This document shows positions 1 to 9,545 of a stretch of 64,000 nt of DNA, piece after piece. Numbering within the stretch: the stretch's first letter is position 1; each line of letters begins with the position of its first letter. The position numbers and the translations under genes were made by a program. Origin of the DNA: Euglena gracilis (taxonomy: Eukaryota > Euglenida > Euglenophyceae > Euglenales); NCBI GenBank assembly GCA_039621445.1, contig CP154956.1, forward strand, positions 42,556,437 through 42,620,436, in the 5' to 3' direction. The notes beneath the pieces are model-generated. The model was not told the origin of the DNA. It saw only the letters and a program-made list of their open reading frames with translations, and did not search any database.

Positions 1-247
1 ATTGCCGGATGGTCCATGGACGAATTGTGTACATGGAGGCATGAGGCCCACGTGTGTAGGGGAAAACACCAGGGAGTGATCGGTGTTCCTTGATGTCCTC
101 GGCAGTGTAAATCGGTTTCACGGTGATGCCTTCCGGGGTGTTCCAGAGCAATTTGTCGACAGTTCCTTTCCCCTTCAACTCCTTGTTCGCCATTTCCACC
201 CACTTTGGTGGAAGGTCGATACATAACGGGCGAAACTTGCGGAGCAT
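1..247 (-). CDS. MMUT: Methylmalonyl-CoA mutase, N-terminal exon (partial)
   Basis: Read on the minus strand from an ATG at 247, an uninterrupted frame of 82 codons runs off the left edge. It carries the N-terminal signature of B12-dependent methylmalonyl-CoA mutase: LPPKWVEMANKEL, LLWNTPEGI, KPIY, LPGVFPYTRGPH and MYTIRPWTIRQ. The last two blocks are near-invariant and lie at the start of the substrate-binding TIM barrel. The enzyme converts (R)-methylmalonyl-CoA to succinyl-CoA in the mitochondrial matrix, at the end of propionate and odd-chain/branched amino-acid breakdown. The short leader MLRKFRPLC is basic, but too short to be sure it is a complete transit peptide. A T-rich tract ending in TTGCAG stands just upstream (minus strand, splice at 257/256), so an earlier exon may exist and the ATG may be internal. 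Family assignment is firm; the true start is not. Confidence 0.92.
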   Translation of the reverse strand, partial: MLRKFRPLCIDLPPKWVEMANKELKGKGTVDKLLWNTPEGITVKPIYTAEDIKEHRSLPGVFPYTRGPHASMYTIRPWTIRQ

Positions 248-384
248 GGTGGGGGACTGCAACAAAAAATTAATGTGTCCCACCGGGTTCCCAAAAATCA
301 GGAGTATCTTTTTTCCAAAAGGCAAGAAGCCCCGGACGGATGGAAATTCCTTAACCGAAATCAAAGTAGGATAACCGCAACCGT
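248..384. other. Spacer or intron between mutase exon and retrotransposon remnant
   Basis: No gene seen. On the minus strand this is the 5' flank of the mutase exon and ends in a pyrimidine tract plus AG, as expected of a splice acceptor. Confidence 0.4.
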
Positions 385-1586
385 GGGCTCTCCATGAACT
401 TGACTAAGCGCAACCTGTGGGGACCAGCATTCACAGCCGGGAACTGTGCCATTTTCCTGATGGCATCCCCTCAGACAGTCCGTTGCGCCAGATTCCCATT
501 GTTCCCTTCGCCAAAGACTCAGGTTTGAAAGTGCTTGGTGTGCCTTTATGCCATCCCGAAGGGGACTCATTTGCACGTCAAGTGTGGGGAAAGCGTGTGG
601 ACGGTGTACTCAAGACGTGCCAGCAACTATCCAAACTCCCTCAGGCGCATCTGAAATTCACCATCTTACGTTTTTGTTTGACCTCAGGCAAGGTGAACGA
701 TTTGCTCCGGGCATGCCCCCTGTCGATGAGTCGTCCAAAGTGTGCAGCCTTCACAACCACTCTACGTAATTGTTTTGATGACCTTCTGGGTGCTCCTTGT
801 ACCCCTCTGCAATGGGATCAAATCACATTGCCCATCCGCCTTGGTGGTTTCGGGATCTCGGACCCAAGCCTCATCCGATTGCCAGCTCGCATCGCTGGTA
901 TTGTGGATTACATCAGACGTGGCCCTGAAACATTGGGAGTCCCCTCTGCATTCCCACGAGCACCTGCGGACACCCCTATGTGCCTCCTTGAAGGTATGGC
1001 TCTTCTCGGCGCCACTGCTCCCTTGCCCCAATGGTTGGACGACGGTGCCCTGATTCAGGCAGTGCAAAGCCCCCACACTGCCCAAAAATGGTGGAACTCT
1101 CAGTTCGCTACTGTAAGGCAAACAAAGTTGAGCAAGGCCCTGCCACCGATGGAACAGGTGCGTTTCCAAAGTCAGTGCCAACCGCATGCAATGGCCTGGG
1201 CAGCGGCAATACCCAGCACTGCAAAACGGACTCTCTTGCCATCTGCTGAATTTCGGTGCCTCTTGCGGTGGAATGTTGGAATGGCTCTCACCGAACCTGC
1301 AAACAACACCACCTTGCTTTGCCCAAAATGCCATGGTCAACTTGATGTCTCTGGTCACCACTTGCTCTGCTGCAAATACAACAATCTTACCCGGCGGCAT
1401 ACAGCAATTCAGGACTATTTGACATCCCTGGCTCAGCGAGCAGGGTTCCAAGCAAAGAAGGAGCAACGTGCTGACGACAATTCCCGGCCGGGTGACGTTT
1501 TCATTCCACGACTGGACAGTGATGGCCCGGTTGCGATTGATGTCACCATCCGCCATACTCAGATACCAAGCAACCCCTTGGCTCAA
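385..1586 (+). pseudogene. Non-LTR retrotransposon remnant A: RT-proximal linker, zinc knuckle, start of RLE endonuclease
   Basis: The 5' end reads GLSMNLTKRNLWGPAF in one frame. A frameshift near 430-460 moves it into the main open frame (417-1610). That frame holds the region after the reverse transcriptase palm (IPIVPFAKDSGLKVLGVPL). It then has a zinc knuckle, CPKCHG...GHHLLCC, at about residue 301, and the start of a restriction-enzyme-like endonuclease, RPGDVFIP...AIDVTIRH, at about residues 357-375. This order (RT, CCHC knuckle, C-terminal RLE) is that of R2-type and related non-LTR elements. The RT catalytic domain is missing, so this is a 5'-truncated copy, the usual result of incomplete target-primed reverse transcription. 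It abuts the mutase gene. Related pieces lie at 29891-29998 and 48838-49060. Confidence 0.8.
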
Positions 1587-1874
1587 GTTTCTCCAGGGTT
1601 GTATGGTTAATCAAAGTTCGGTTAATCGACTACGACCCCCCCAGTTAATCGACTAGTCGAGGGGGGGGTCAGTTAACCAATCGGTTAAAGGCTTTGGATA
1701 TCTGGACAGGTGACATACCTTTTCTTCTCGCTAGAAAAATTTTTGGAGGAATTTTGTTCAAATGCTGTTTGAGTTTCTTTCTCTTGCAGGAGATCGGTTA
1801 ATCGGTTAACCGAGGGGGGCAGTTAATTTAATCGGTTGACCCAAAACAGTCAGTTAATTGATCAACCCCTGCAG
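1587..1874 (+). other. 288-bp intron-like insertion inside the RLE domain
   Basis: The endonuclease frame is broken here and resumes at 1875 in the same codon phase. The segment begins GTTTCTCCAG after codon CAA and ends CCCCTGCAG before codon GCC, so exact removal gives NPLAQ joined to AWQERQEK, the expected domain continuity. Inside are repeated GGTTAATCG / GACTAGTCGA words around G runs and a second acceptor-like site (TTTCTCTTGCAG near 1790). Either it is a spliceosomal intron or, more likely for a retroelement copied through RNA, an insertion that happens to be spliceable. Confidence 0.55.
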
Positions 1875-2249
1875 GCCTGGCAAGAAAGACAAGAAAAGGA
1901 CAAACATCGCAAATATGATGCTGCTTGTGCACGACGCGGTTGGAGGCTCACAGCCTTTGTCTTGGACTGTTTTGGCGGAATGGGCCAAGAAGGCCGCACA
2001 TTGATGTCCACCCTCCTGAAAGCCCTCTTGGGCCAACGGGAGGGATGGCTTCAACGGCAAGTAGAAGCAGATGTCTGGCAAGGGTTGTCCCTGACATTGG
2101 CAAAAGAAATCTCAAAACAATTGGTCTGGAGCTTCTTCACTGACCTCTCCACTGACTTCCAAATGGACACTCCATCTAGTTCCACAGCTTCTCATGTGCC
2201 GTACACTTATAACCGACCACAATCCTCAAACTTGCTCCCTCGTTGCTAA
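1875..2249 (+). pseudogene. Non-LTR retrotransposon remnant A: C-terminal half of RLE domain
   Basis: The frame continues as AWQERQEKDKHRKYDAAC, then LTAFVLDCFGGMGQEG and LMSTLLKALLGQREG, and stops at 2249. KY..C...G...aF.LD.FGGMG is the second half of the RLE fold: the conserved Lys-Tyr followed by a glycine-rich turn. After about 2150 the composition drifts and the true C terminus is unclear. The fragment at 29891 matches the FVLDCFGGMG block almost residue for residue. Confidence 0.75.
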
Positions 2250-2467
2250 CTCAATGCCCACAAAGCACGTTGTCATCGGAGCCACAAAACACCACCACAA
2301 AACGCCAAAAAGAAACCAAAAATGAAAGCCACTTGCCAGGACGCAGGGGTCCTCATCACGAACCACCGACACACACACGCCATGACCATCCAACGGCAAG
2401 AAGAGCAAAAACCTGACACAAACACGCCATCCTGTGGCAAAGGAGGTACAAACGCCCCTTCCCCGCC
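2250..2467. other. C/A-rich spacer
   Basis: No gene recognised. The plus strand is rich in CAC/AAA words. It probably contains 3' UTR of the preceding element. Confidence 0.3.
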
Positions 2468-2900
2468 CAATATATATTGAAGGTGACCTTTGCTCGTCTT
2501 CCTCTAGCCACTAACCTCCGCACCCTGAACATTTGTCACCCTGCACTCTTTTGTACATTACACCCACAGTATAAGCAACCCGCGACCTGTGGCGGCACAT
2601 GGAGTCACAAGAGGGTTCCTCTTGTGGCGAGGGCCAAAAGAGACGTTTCCCTGGGCCCGGGGCACGGTTTGGGTGAAGCTGTGCTACCCACCGTGACATC
2701 CTTCCACCGTGGGCATGGCCAAAACACATGTTCGCAAGGAGCAGAGCTGCGAATCTGGCACTCGCGATGCTGACCTCCTTCTACTCGGTTGGAACAAAGG
2801 ACGGCACCTCGCCGTGGACGTAACCATCGAACACCCTCTGGCCCCCTCCCCGGTGGCCTGAATCTCACCCGTGTGACACGCACTCTGCCCGATTGCTGAG
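2468..2900 (+). pseudogene. RLE retrotransposon fragment (broken frames)
   Basis: The segment starts at ATATATATTGAAGGTG and is homologous, in inverted orientation, to 5345 down to about 5090. Near 2760-2866 a frame change exposes DADLLLLGWNKGRHLAVDV followed by TIEHPLAPSP. This is the RLE core in which the Asp of DAD and the Asp of VDV are the expected metal-binding positions. Several frameshifts and stops make it non-functional. It differs in sequence from remnant A. Confidence 0.6.
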
Positions 2901-3338
2901 CTTGCACAAACGGAACCAGGCGCTGAGTTTGTGACATTCCTAAGGCCTACTGGATTTGAAGTGTTGCGGGGGGAAGGCTAGTGTACAGATGGGGAAACCC
3001 CATGGGAAGTCAGGGTGTGTACAAGCACAGAGAAGGGAAGGGCGGTGGTTGTGTTAGGTGGGAGGGAGGACAGCAGTGTGCAATACGTAGCGGAGAGTCG
3101 CAGGCGGAGGGTGTCAAGCATGCGGCGCAGTGTGGGCAGAGGGTCCCCTGTCCGGGGGGGAGGGGGGGTGAGGGGAAAGAAGGGCTGAGGGAAGGGTGGC
3201 GTTATTGAGAACGGGGGCAGAGAGCTCGACGTCTGGCCGAAGCCACGTCCAGTGCCGTTGGACGGAGCGTGAGGGGAGCAAGGGTGTTGGAAAACTAGAG
3301 GTGAAGGGTCACCAGTTGGTCACTTACCGATGACCCGC
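2901..3338. other. G-rich spacer
   Basis: The plus strand is purine/G-rich (GGGAGGGAGGACAG, GGGGGGGAGGGGGGG). No gene or recognisable repeat family seen. Confidence 0.3.
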
Positions 3339-3890
3339 TCAGAAGGCCACAATGGTGTGACCCAGCTCCTTTGTTATGAGTAGAGCACCCAGTTGGGCGG
3401 CCACCCCGGAAAACAGGGCCAGCGAGAGGCCCTGCTGCAATTCAGCCAGGAAGACACTCCTGGCACCACCGGAGGCGGTGGCGCCAAGGCGCTGCCGTAA
3501 CTCGTCCCATACGCGCTGGCTGTCACCCCCAAAGGAACCCCATACACTGAGGATCAAGGGGGAGAACCGCGCACCCCGGGTTTGGCAGCGACCTCCGTAC
3601 TTGGTGGTCTTCTTAAGGGCTCGGCTGCGCAGTAGTTCCCACGAGGCGGGAAGGCTCCAACTGGCGCTGGGTGGAGAGGGGTGGTTAATGCCCACATCAA
3701 TGGCCCAGGACGCCGCGCCGGACCAGTGGGGGAGGAAGATGTCAGCATCTCGCTTTTGATCGGCGGCCACTGAGATCTCCAATGCGTGCGGGATTCCCCG
3801 AGCCTGTAGCTACGAACCAAGGAAGTGCTGCACCCGGTGGTGACGCTCCCACAGTTTGTTCTTGTGGCAGCACAGGGCGTGGAAAACACC
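3339..3890 (-). pseudogene. Non-LTR retrotransposon remnant B: zinc knuckle and RLE, inverted copy
   Basis: On the minus strand a 147-codon frame (3782 to 3339) begins beside the RLE core DADIFLPHWSGAASWAIDV. It continues through KKTTKYGGRC, GARFSPLILSVWGSFGG and ELQQGLSLALFSGVAAQ to the stop. Upstream, in a frame with one in-frame stop, HALCCHKNKLWERHHRVQHF gives the end of the zinc knuckle. It lines up with GHHLLCCKYNNLTRRHTAIQ of remnant A. So the order knuckle then RLE is kept, but the copy is dead and 5'-truncated at about 3890. Close relatives lie at 4344-4570 (minus) and 5410-5765 (plus). Confidence 0.75.
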
Positions 3891-4099
3891 AGAGGACAGA
3901 TGTTCGCGGCATCAGTGGGACTACTCCGGTGTGGCTTTCAATCCGTGCTGCCAAGCTCCTCCGCGACATTCTCCACATGCCTACAAACGCTTTCGCCTTC
4001 GCCGGCACTGTCAAACAACGACGGCTCCAGGAACTGACAAAGAACCTATCTATCACACTCGCGCGGGCAGTTGCCCGCCAATTGCGCCTGGCCGAATGA
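3891..4099 (+). pseudogene. RLE C-terminal tail fragment
   Basis: The plus-strand frame ends TVKQRRLQELTKNLSITLAR then AVARQLRLAE and a stop. This resembles the helical tail of RLE proteins, in which a Q-R-x-L-S-I-x-L-x-R block precedes the stop. It meets the inverted remnant B at about 3890, so two element ends lie tail to tail. The assignment rests on this tail alone. Confidence 0.45.
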
Positions 4100-4343
4100 G
4101 CCACAGACCGTATGCTCTTGTCCACGTCATAATTCACCCTGTCGCCCGTGCCCTCACACTCCCCCCTCTCTTCCCCCCCCCCTCTCCCTTCCACACCGGC
4201 CCTCTGGTCCTTCACACATAAACCTGCACTCCCCCAAACCGGCCCTCTAGTCCTTCACACATAAACCTGCACTCACCAATCCCCCAACCTTGAGCTTTGC
4301 TCAAGTGTCTGCTCGCTCACTCGCGCCTGCTGTATTTGCACAT
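4100..4343 (+). repeat. Pyrimidine-rich tract with a 43-bp direct repeat
   Basis: Two copies of a 43-bp unit (CCGGCCCTCTGGTCCTTC..., CCGGCCCTCTAGTCCTTC...) start at 4196 and 4239. They are preceded by a CCCCCTCTCTTCCCCCCCCC tract. No gene seen. Confidence 0.7.
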
Positions 4344-5345
4344 CTATGGCCCAAGATGCGGCACCTGACCAGTGCGGCAGGAAGATATCAGCGTCCCACT
4401 TTTGATCAGTAGAAACAGATGTCTCCAGTGCGTGGATTCCCCTGCCCTGCAATTGTGCTCCAAGAAAGGTTCCACGACCTCCCTACGTCCAGGTGACCGG
4501 CCAGTGGCCCCGTTCCCCGACACCGGTGCACCACACGCTGGTGCCACCCCAAAAGGGCCACCCAGGTTTCCATAGCTGGCACTTCGTTTAAAACGAAGTA
4601 AAAAAAAACACGTTTTTTTAAAAAAAAAACATGTTTTTTTCAAAAAAAACAAAAAAAACGCCATTGAGGGTCCAGGGCAAAAAAAAATTTTGCCTTTAAT
4701 TTTAGCTTTTTTTGCCCATCCTCTGTCAGAGAAAGACACCAAATTTGGGACGTTTCAAGTTGAAACATCCCAAAATGGCAGAAAAATGCCCTATTTTGAC
4801 CATTCTTGTTGAAGACAACCAAAATTATTGGTTTTCAAGTCATTTGAGCTAAGATTGGTTCACCCTTGCGATCAAAGGCAAAATTTGGACCATCATTTTC
4901 CCCTTTGTTTTTTTTGCCGTTTTTTTTTTTTTTTTTTTTTAATAAAAAACAAAAAAACCGTTTTTTTTTAAAAAAACAAAAAAACACCAGCTATGCAGGT
5001 TTCCCTGGAGGAGGAACTGACGGTCTGATCCACAGACCCCGGTGTGCATGCGATATTGACCGTTTTCACCCACCGCCTGTTCACCCTGGGTGCAGCCCCA
5101 ATGATCTGGTTCCCAACATACCGTGCCCATACCAATGATTTTCACGGCGGGGAGCACCGCTTCACCTTGACCGTGCCCCGGCCCAGGGTAATGTATCTTT
5201 TGGCCCTCGCCACAAGGAGAAACTCCTCATGACTCCCTGTGCGCTCACAGGTCAGCGGTAGCTATACTGAGGTTGTGTACAAAGTGCTGGATGACTTGGC
5301 CAAGGTTAGAATGAGCGAAGCTCATCTTCAATATATAAGGGTTTG
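4344..5345 (-). pseudogene. Non-LTR retrotransposon remnant B, second inverted copy, split by a TIR element
   Basis: On the minus strand, 4480-4344 reads GTFLGAQLQGRGIHALETSV then DADIFLPHWSGAASWAID, nearly identical to the copy at 3339-3890 but without its stop codon. Upstream of the TIR element at 4571-4995, the part 5345-4996 matches 2468-2700 inverted (shared CTTGTGGCGAGGGCCAAAAG). One element copy was therefore interrupted by the later insertion. Frames upstream are broken. Confidence 0.65.
4571..4995. mobile_element. 425-bp non-autonomous TIR element, 8-bp target duplication
   Basis: The ends are inverted (CATAGCTGG at 4571, CCAGCTATG ending 4995) and the flanks repeat directly: CAGGTTTC at 4563-4570 and 4996-5003. 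The interior is A/T-rich with homopolymer A and T tracts near each end and no coding frame. An 8-bp duplication with a short TIR beginning CA fits hAT-type transposases. The same architecture occurs at 5921-6350 and 28485-28892, whose TIR is CATAGTGGGC. Confidence 0.8.
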
Positions 5346-5407
5346 TGTGGCTTTATTGCCTTCGTTGGCGTGTTTGTCTCATGTGTTTCTGTTGAGGGTA
5401 GCACTGG

Positions 5408-5765
5408 TTAGGAGTATGTAGGCATCAACCATCCGTCTCCTAGCGCAGCATGGAGCCTGTCGGCTTTGTGGGTGGGACCTGCTTCGGAACCGGGCCCGAC
5501 GTAAATCCGGGAAGGGTGCCAGGCGCGCGGGGCCCGCTTCTCTCCAATGATCCTCGGTGTATGGGGTTCTTTCGGTTGGGACAGCCAGAAGGTGTGGGAC
5601 GAGCTGCGACGCCGCCTCGGGGCCACAGCCTCGGGCGGGGCACGGAGTGTGTTCTTAAACGAGTTACAACAGGGCCTCTCCTTGGCTCTTTTCTCCGGGG
5701 TTGCTGCACAGGTAGGTGCCTTGCTGATCACTAAAGAACTCGGTCACACCGCAATCGCTTTTTAA
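5408..5765 (+). pseudogene. Non-LTR retrotransposon remnant B, plus-strand copy of RLE C terminus
   Basis: Starting at VGINHPSPSAAWSLSALW in one frame and continuing from 5547 as MILGVWGSFGWDSQKVWDEL, then ELQQGLSLALFSGVAAQ and a stop, this is the last third of the remnant B protein. It is over 85% identical by eye to the minus-strand copy at 3339. Between the two parts the KKTTKYGG block is degraded. The copies face each other across 3.9-5.4 kb. Confidence 0.7.
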
Positions 5766-5920
5766 GACAAAAGACCGAGCATACTCATACTCATACTCAT
5801 TTTCGCACTCAATCTACCTCTCTTTATGTGATCACCCAGCCCGGCTGCCCAACGTGGCTCGTTCCACCCGGCTACGTGCCTGTACAGCGGGGTGCCCCCC
5901 GACATAGCATGGGTCCCACC

Positions 5921-6350
5921 CATAGTGGGCCGGCCTGTTTTTTTTTTTGACGTTGTTTTTTTGTTTTTTTTGTTTTTTTTAAATTCTAACAATGTTTTTT
6001 TTAAAAAAAAAACAAAAAAAAACGCCCACTGGGTTTTGCATGGAAAATTTTTTGAATGAACATTTTCAATCATTTTTGGCAACTTCTGGGTAATTTCTGC
6101 CAAAAGCTTTCTTCCACAAAAATGAAAAAAGTCATAAAATTCCATTTTTGTTGCATTTTGGGATGTTTTTGACCATTTTTGGCAGTTTTTGAACTGAGTA
6201 GGATTCAAAGTATGGTTTGGGAGTTTCATAACGAGTTTTTTCAATGAAATTTTCCTTTTGTTGTTTTTTTTTGATGTTTTTTTACTGTTTTTTAATAAAA
6301 AAACACGTTGTTTTGTTTTTCTTAAAAAAAACAAAAAAATGCCCACTATG
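5921..6350. mobile_element. 430-bp TIR element (CATAGTGGGC ends), 8-bp target duplication
   Basis: Inverted ends CATAGTGGGC (5921-5930) and GCCCACTATG (6341-6350) are flanked by direct repeats GTCCCACC (5913-5920, 6351-6358). The T-rich interior is homologous, in inverse orientation, to the element at 28485-28892 (shared GAGTAGGATTCAAAGTATGG). No coding frame. Transposition must depend on a transposase elsewhere, probably hAT type. Confidence 0.85.
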
Positions 6351-7207
6351 GTCCCACCCATCGCCCCATCCCGGCCCTTCCCCTCCTTTATCCCTTCGAT
6401 TCCCACTCCTTTCCCCCCTATATCCCTTCCCATCTGCGTTCACCTTACCAACCTATACCCCACCCCTCCGCCTTCGCCTATTCGTCCCCATGACTGCACA
6501 CATCCATCCCTCCTGTCAGTTTGCATGCATATAGCCCTACCCCTCAGAACACCTCAAATCCAGTAGGCTGTGCCACTGGTCGGTGGATTCGGCTCGCCCC
6601 ACCACCGTTTTGTCCACGATGTGGTACGTGGAACCTTTTGTGCATGGTGCATGGTGACGCAGTCAACCAATCAGCCCGTGGAAGCTCACGGTGAGCCCCG
6701 AACACCAAGGGTGACATGGGTGGAGATGGGCTTGTCGAGACTGAGGATCACACCCGTGCAGTGCTAGCACTAATCCTCCAATGCCACAGCCATGGTGAGA
6801 CAAAACATGATATGAGTCACATCATTTTCACATTGGTGTGCACCATGGTGTACATGGGAACGTTGGCAGGGGGGGGTCCCGAGGTCAGATTTTTTTTGCA
6901 TTTTTTGTCACTTTTTGCTGTACTGTCTCAACACCGGGGGGGGTCCTGGGGTCCCAACTGTACTGCCAACCCCCCCCCTCAAAAATCGGCCAAAACCCGG
7001 CGCCGAAGGCGCCGGAGAAAATTTTTAAGGCCTTTTTTGGCCTAAAAAGGCTATTTTTGGTGTCAAAATTTTGATCTGTCTCGGGGGGGTCGGCACTAAG
7101 GGGGGGGGGTCCCGCAAATCCCAACTGTATAGGGGGGGGGGTCCCCAAAAACCCCAACTGTACTGCCGTCGCCCCATGTGGATTGATCACGTGTTCATGT
7201 GGAGATG
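6351..7207. other. Unassigned stretch with a G/C-run module
   Basis: No gene recognised. From about 6870 to 7180 it carries alternating G8-10 and C8 runs and CCAACTGTACTGCC repeats. A perfect hairpin CGGCGCC-gaa-GGCGCCG near 6992-7010 recurs at 9777-9797 and 29050-29070. Confidence 0.4.
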
Positions 7208-7312
7208 AAAAAAATGGATGCTCAGAAAGAACAGCCCCTTGGGCATTTCCTAGTAGGTTTCTCCTATTAGGAAACACCCAAGGGGCTGTTCTTTCTGAGC
7301 GTCCATTTTTTT
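7208..7312. repeat. 105-bp long hairpin
   Basis: Arms of about 50 bp (AAAAAAATGGATGCTCAGAA... at 7208; ...TTCTGAGCGTCCATTTTTTT ending 7312) pair with only a few mismatches around a loop of three or four bases. A transcript would form a near-continuous duplex. It may be a very small TIR element; no target duplication was identified. Confidence 0.75.
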
Positions 7313-7572
7313 GTAAATTTTGAAATTTTCTGAAAAAATAAAAATTGTGGGGGTTGCTACACCCCTCCTCCCCCCCCCCCTCTCCGAGGGCCTCGCCACG
7401 CCATTTACTCCCCTCCCCCTAGCTGGACCCCTTCGCCACGCCACCGGGGATTTTCGCGATTTTTTGTTGGAAACCATGGTGCACCCCCCCTGGCTCTAGG
7501 CGGTACCACCTCCCCCCCCCTAATTGACCGTGGGACCTCTCCACGGGACCCCCCTTTTGGTCAATTAGGGGG
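7313..7572. repeat. CTCGCCACGCCA repeat copies and an inverted repeat
   Basis: Two copies of the motif (CTCGCCACGCCATTTAC, TTCGCCACGCCACCGG) lie at about 7390-7445. An inverted repeat, CCCCCCCTAATTGACC against GGTCAATTAGGGGGGG, spans about 7510-7573 and leads directly into the satellite array. Confidence 0.6.
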
Positions 7573-8448
7573 GGGGTCGCTGAGTTCTTATCCCTTTATG
7601 GGTAAGAGCGAAGCTTACCACCGGCGAAATCCCCCCCTCGACCCCCCCCCTCCCCCCCCCCCTCGGGGCCACCAGGAGAACCGACGGATTATCACCATGA
7701 TCCCGGCCCCGTTCCCGGAATTTTTTTTTTCAGTTGCGAGCGACTGGATTTCTAGTTTCCGAATCACCTGGGTTTGACCCCCAACTCCCCGCCAGGCCCG
7801 AGTTATTCACGCGCGAAGGGGTCCAAACTGGGTAGGATCGGCCCGCCCCCCCTGGATAAGCCCCCCCCCTTTGGACTGCCAAAAAAATGTCAAATTTCAA
7901 AATATCTCCAAAATGAAGCCGAATCAAAGGAAATGTCCGGAGACCTAATTTGAAGCCCTTGGAACGCCCCATCTACCGGTATTTTGATTTCCCCGCAACT
8001 CCCCGCCTGGCCCGAGATACGGCCGTTTTCGGCGCAGATGGCCGTTTTGTACACTTTTCCCACTGTCCGACTTAGCCGAAAAAAAGGGGTGGGGGGTCAA
8101 AAAATCGATGTTTTCAAAATTTCTCCAAAATGATGCAAAATCAAAGGAAATGTCCGAAGACCTAAATTGAAGCCCTTGGAACGCTCTATCTACTGGGATT
8201 TTGGTTTCCCCACAAGTCCCCGCCCAGCCCGAGATACGGGCGTTTTTTGGCCAATTTGGGCCGTTTCAGGCCATTTTGTACACTTTTGCCTCTGTTCGAC
8301 TTAGCCGTTTTCGGCCAAAAAAGTCGAAAAAAATCGAAAAAATTTTTTTGCCCGAAACGATGTTTTTTGGCCTCCCGGACCCGGAAAAACTGTTTTTGAG
8401 CCGAAAACGAGAGTTTTTCGACCCGCCAGCGCCCCGTTTTGGGCCGCC

Positions 8449-9260
8449 GACCCATTGACTTTGGGTCAAAACCGGGTCGAAAAAGGCGAAAAAAATCGCA
8501 AATTTTTTTTTGCCCGAAACGATGTTTTTTGGCCTCCCGGACCCGGAAAAACTGTTTTTGAGCCGAAAACGAGCGTTTTTCGACCCGCCAGCGCCCCGTT
8601 TTGGGCCGCCGACCCATTGACTTTGGGTCAAAACCGGGTCAAAAAAGTCGAAAAAAATCGCAAATTTTTTTTTTGCCCGAAACGATGTTTTTTGGCCTCC
8701 CGGACCCGGAAAAATTGTTTTCGAGCCGAAAACGAGCGTTTTTCGACCCGCCAGCGCCCCGTTTTGGGCCGCCGACCCATTGACTTTGGGTCAAAACTGG
8801 GTCAAAAAAGTCGAAAAAAATCGCAAAATTTTTTTTTTGCCCGAAACGATGTTTTTTGGCCTCCCGGACCCGGAAAAACTGTTTTTGAGCCGAAAACGAG
8901 CGTTTTTCGACCCGCCAGCGCCCCGTTTTGGGCCGCCGACCCATTGACTTTGGGTCAAAACCGGGTCAAAAAAGTCGAAAAAAATCGCAAATTTTTTTTT
9001 GCCCGAAACGATGTTTTTTGGCCTCCCGGACCCGGAAAAACTGTTTTTGAGCCGAAAACGAGCGTTTTTCGACCCGCCTGCGCCCCGTTTTGGGCCGCCG
9101 ACCCATTGACTTGGGGTCAAAACCGGGTCGAAAAAAGTCGAAAGAAAATCAAAAAATTTTTTTTGACCAAAACAATGCCCCGGACCCGGAAAAATTGTTT
9201 TCGAGCCGAAAATGAGCGTTTTTCGACCCGCCAGCGCCCTGTTTCTGGCACAAAACCCAT
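8449..9260. repeat. Tandem 162-164-bp satellite monomers (five copies)
   Basis: GACCCATTGACTTTGGGTC starts at 8449, 8611, 8774 and 8938, with a variant at 9100, giving periods of 162, 163, 164 and 162 bp. Each monomer also has GTTTTTTGGCCTCCCGGACC and GCGCCCCGTTTTGGGCCGCC. Because most periods are near multiples of three, a 322-codon frame stays open across it, but it encodes only the repeat. The same monomer recurs in every later higher-order unit. Confidence 0.95.
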
Positions 9261-9465
9261 GGATTTCAGGCAAAAGAGCTCCATGGAGTGGGCCGGTATG
9301 TATGGAGGGGTTAATGAAGGGGTGGGTGCGCGCTTATTAAGAGCTCAGCACTATTCAAAACCTGGTTCAATTAGGGGGGGGGTTGATCAATTAGGGGGGG
9401 TCGCTGAGCTCTTATCTCTTTAGAGTAAGAGCGAAGCTTACCACCGGGGCCGGAGGGGGTCGGAC

Positions 9466-9545
9466 CCCCCGCCCCCCCCCCCCCCCGCCCCCCCCCCCCC
9501 CCGCCCCCCCCCCGCCCCCCCCCCCCCCGCCCCCCCCCCCCCCCT
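9466..9545. repeat. C-run block, first of eight
   Basis: Runs of 8-15 C separated by single G bases (G runs on the minus strand). Equivalent blocks lie near 11396-11445, 14343-14390, 16099-16195, 17908-17980, 19683-19745 and 21697-21745. Each follows the CGGCGACGGGGGGTCC sequence. The G-rich strand has strong G-quadruplex potential. Block lengths vary and may be misassembled. Confidence 0.85.

Noticed and set aside
8455-9423. 322-codon open frame
   Set aside because: It is the translation of five 162-bp satellite monomers; similar frames exist on the other strand and in other units.
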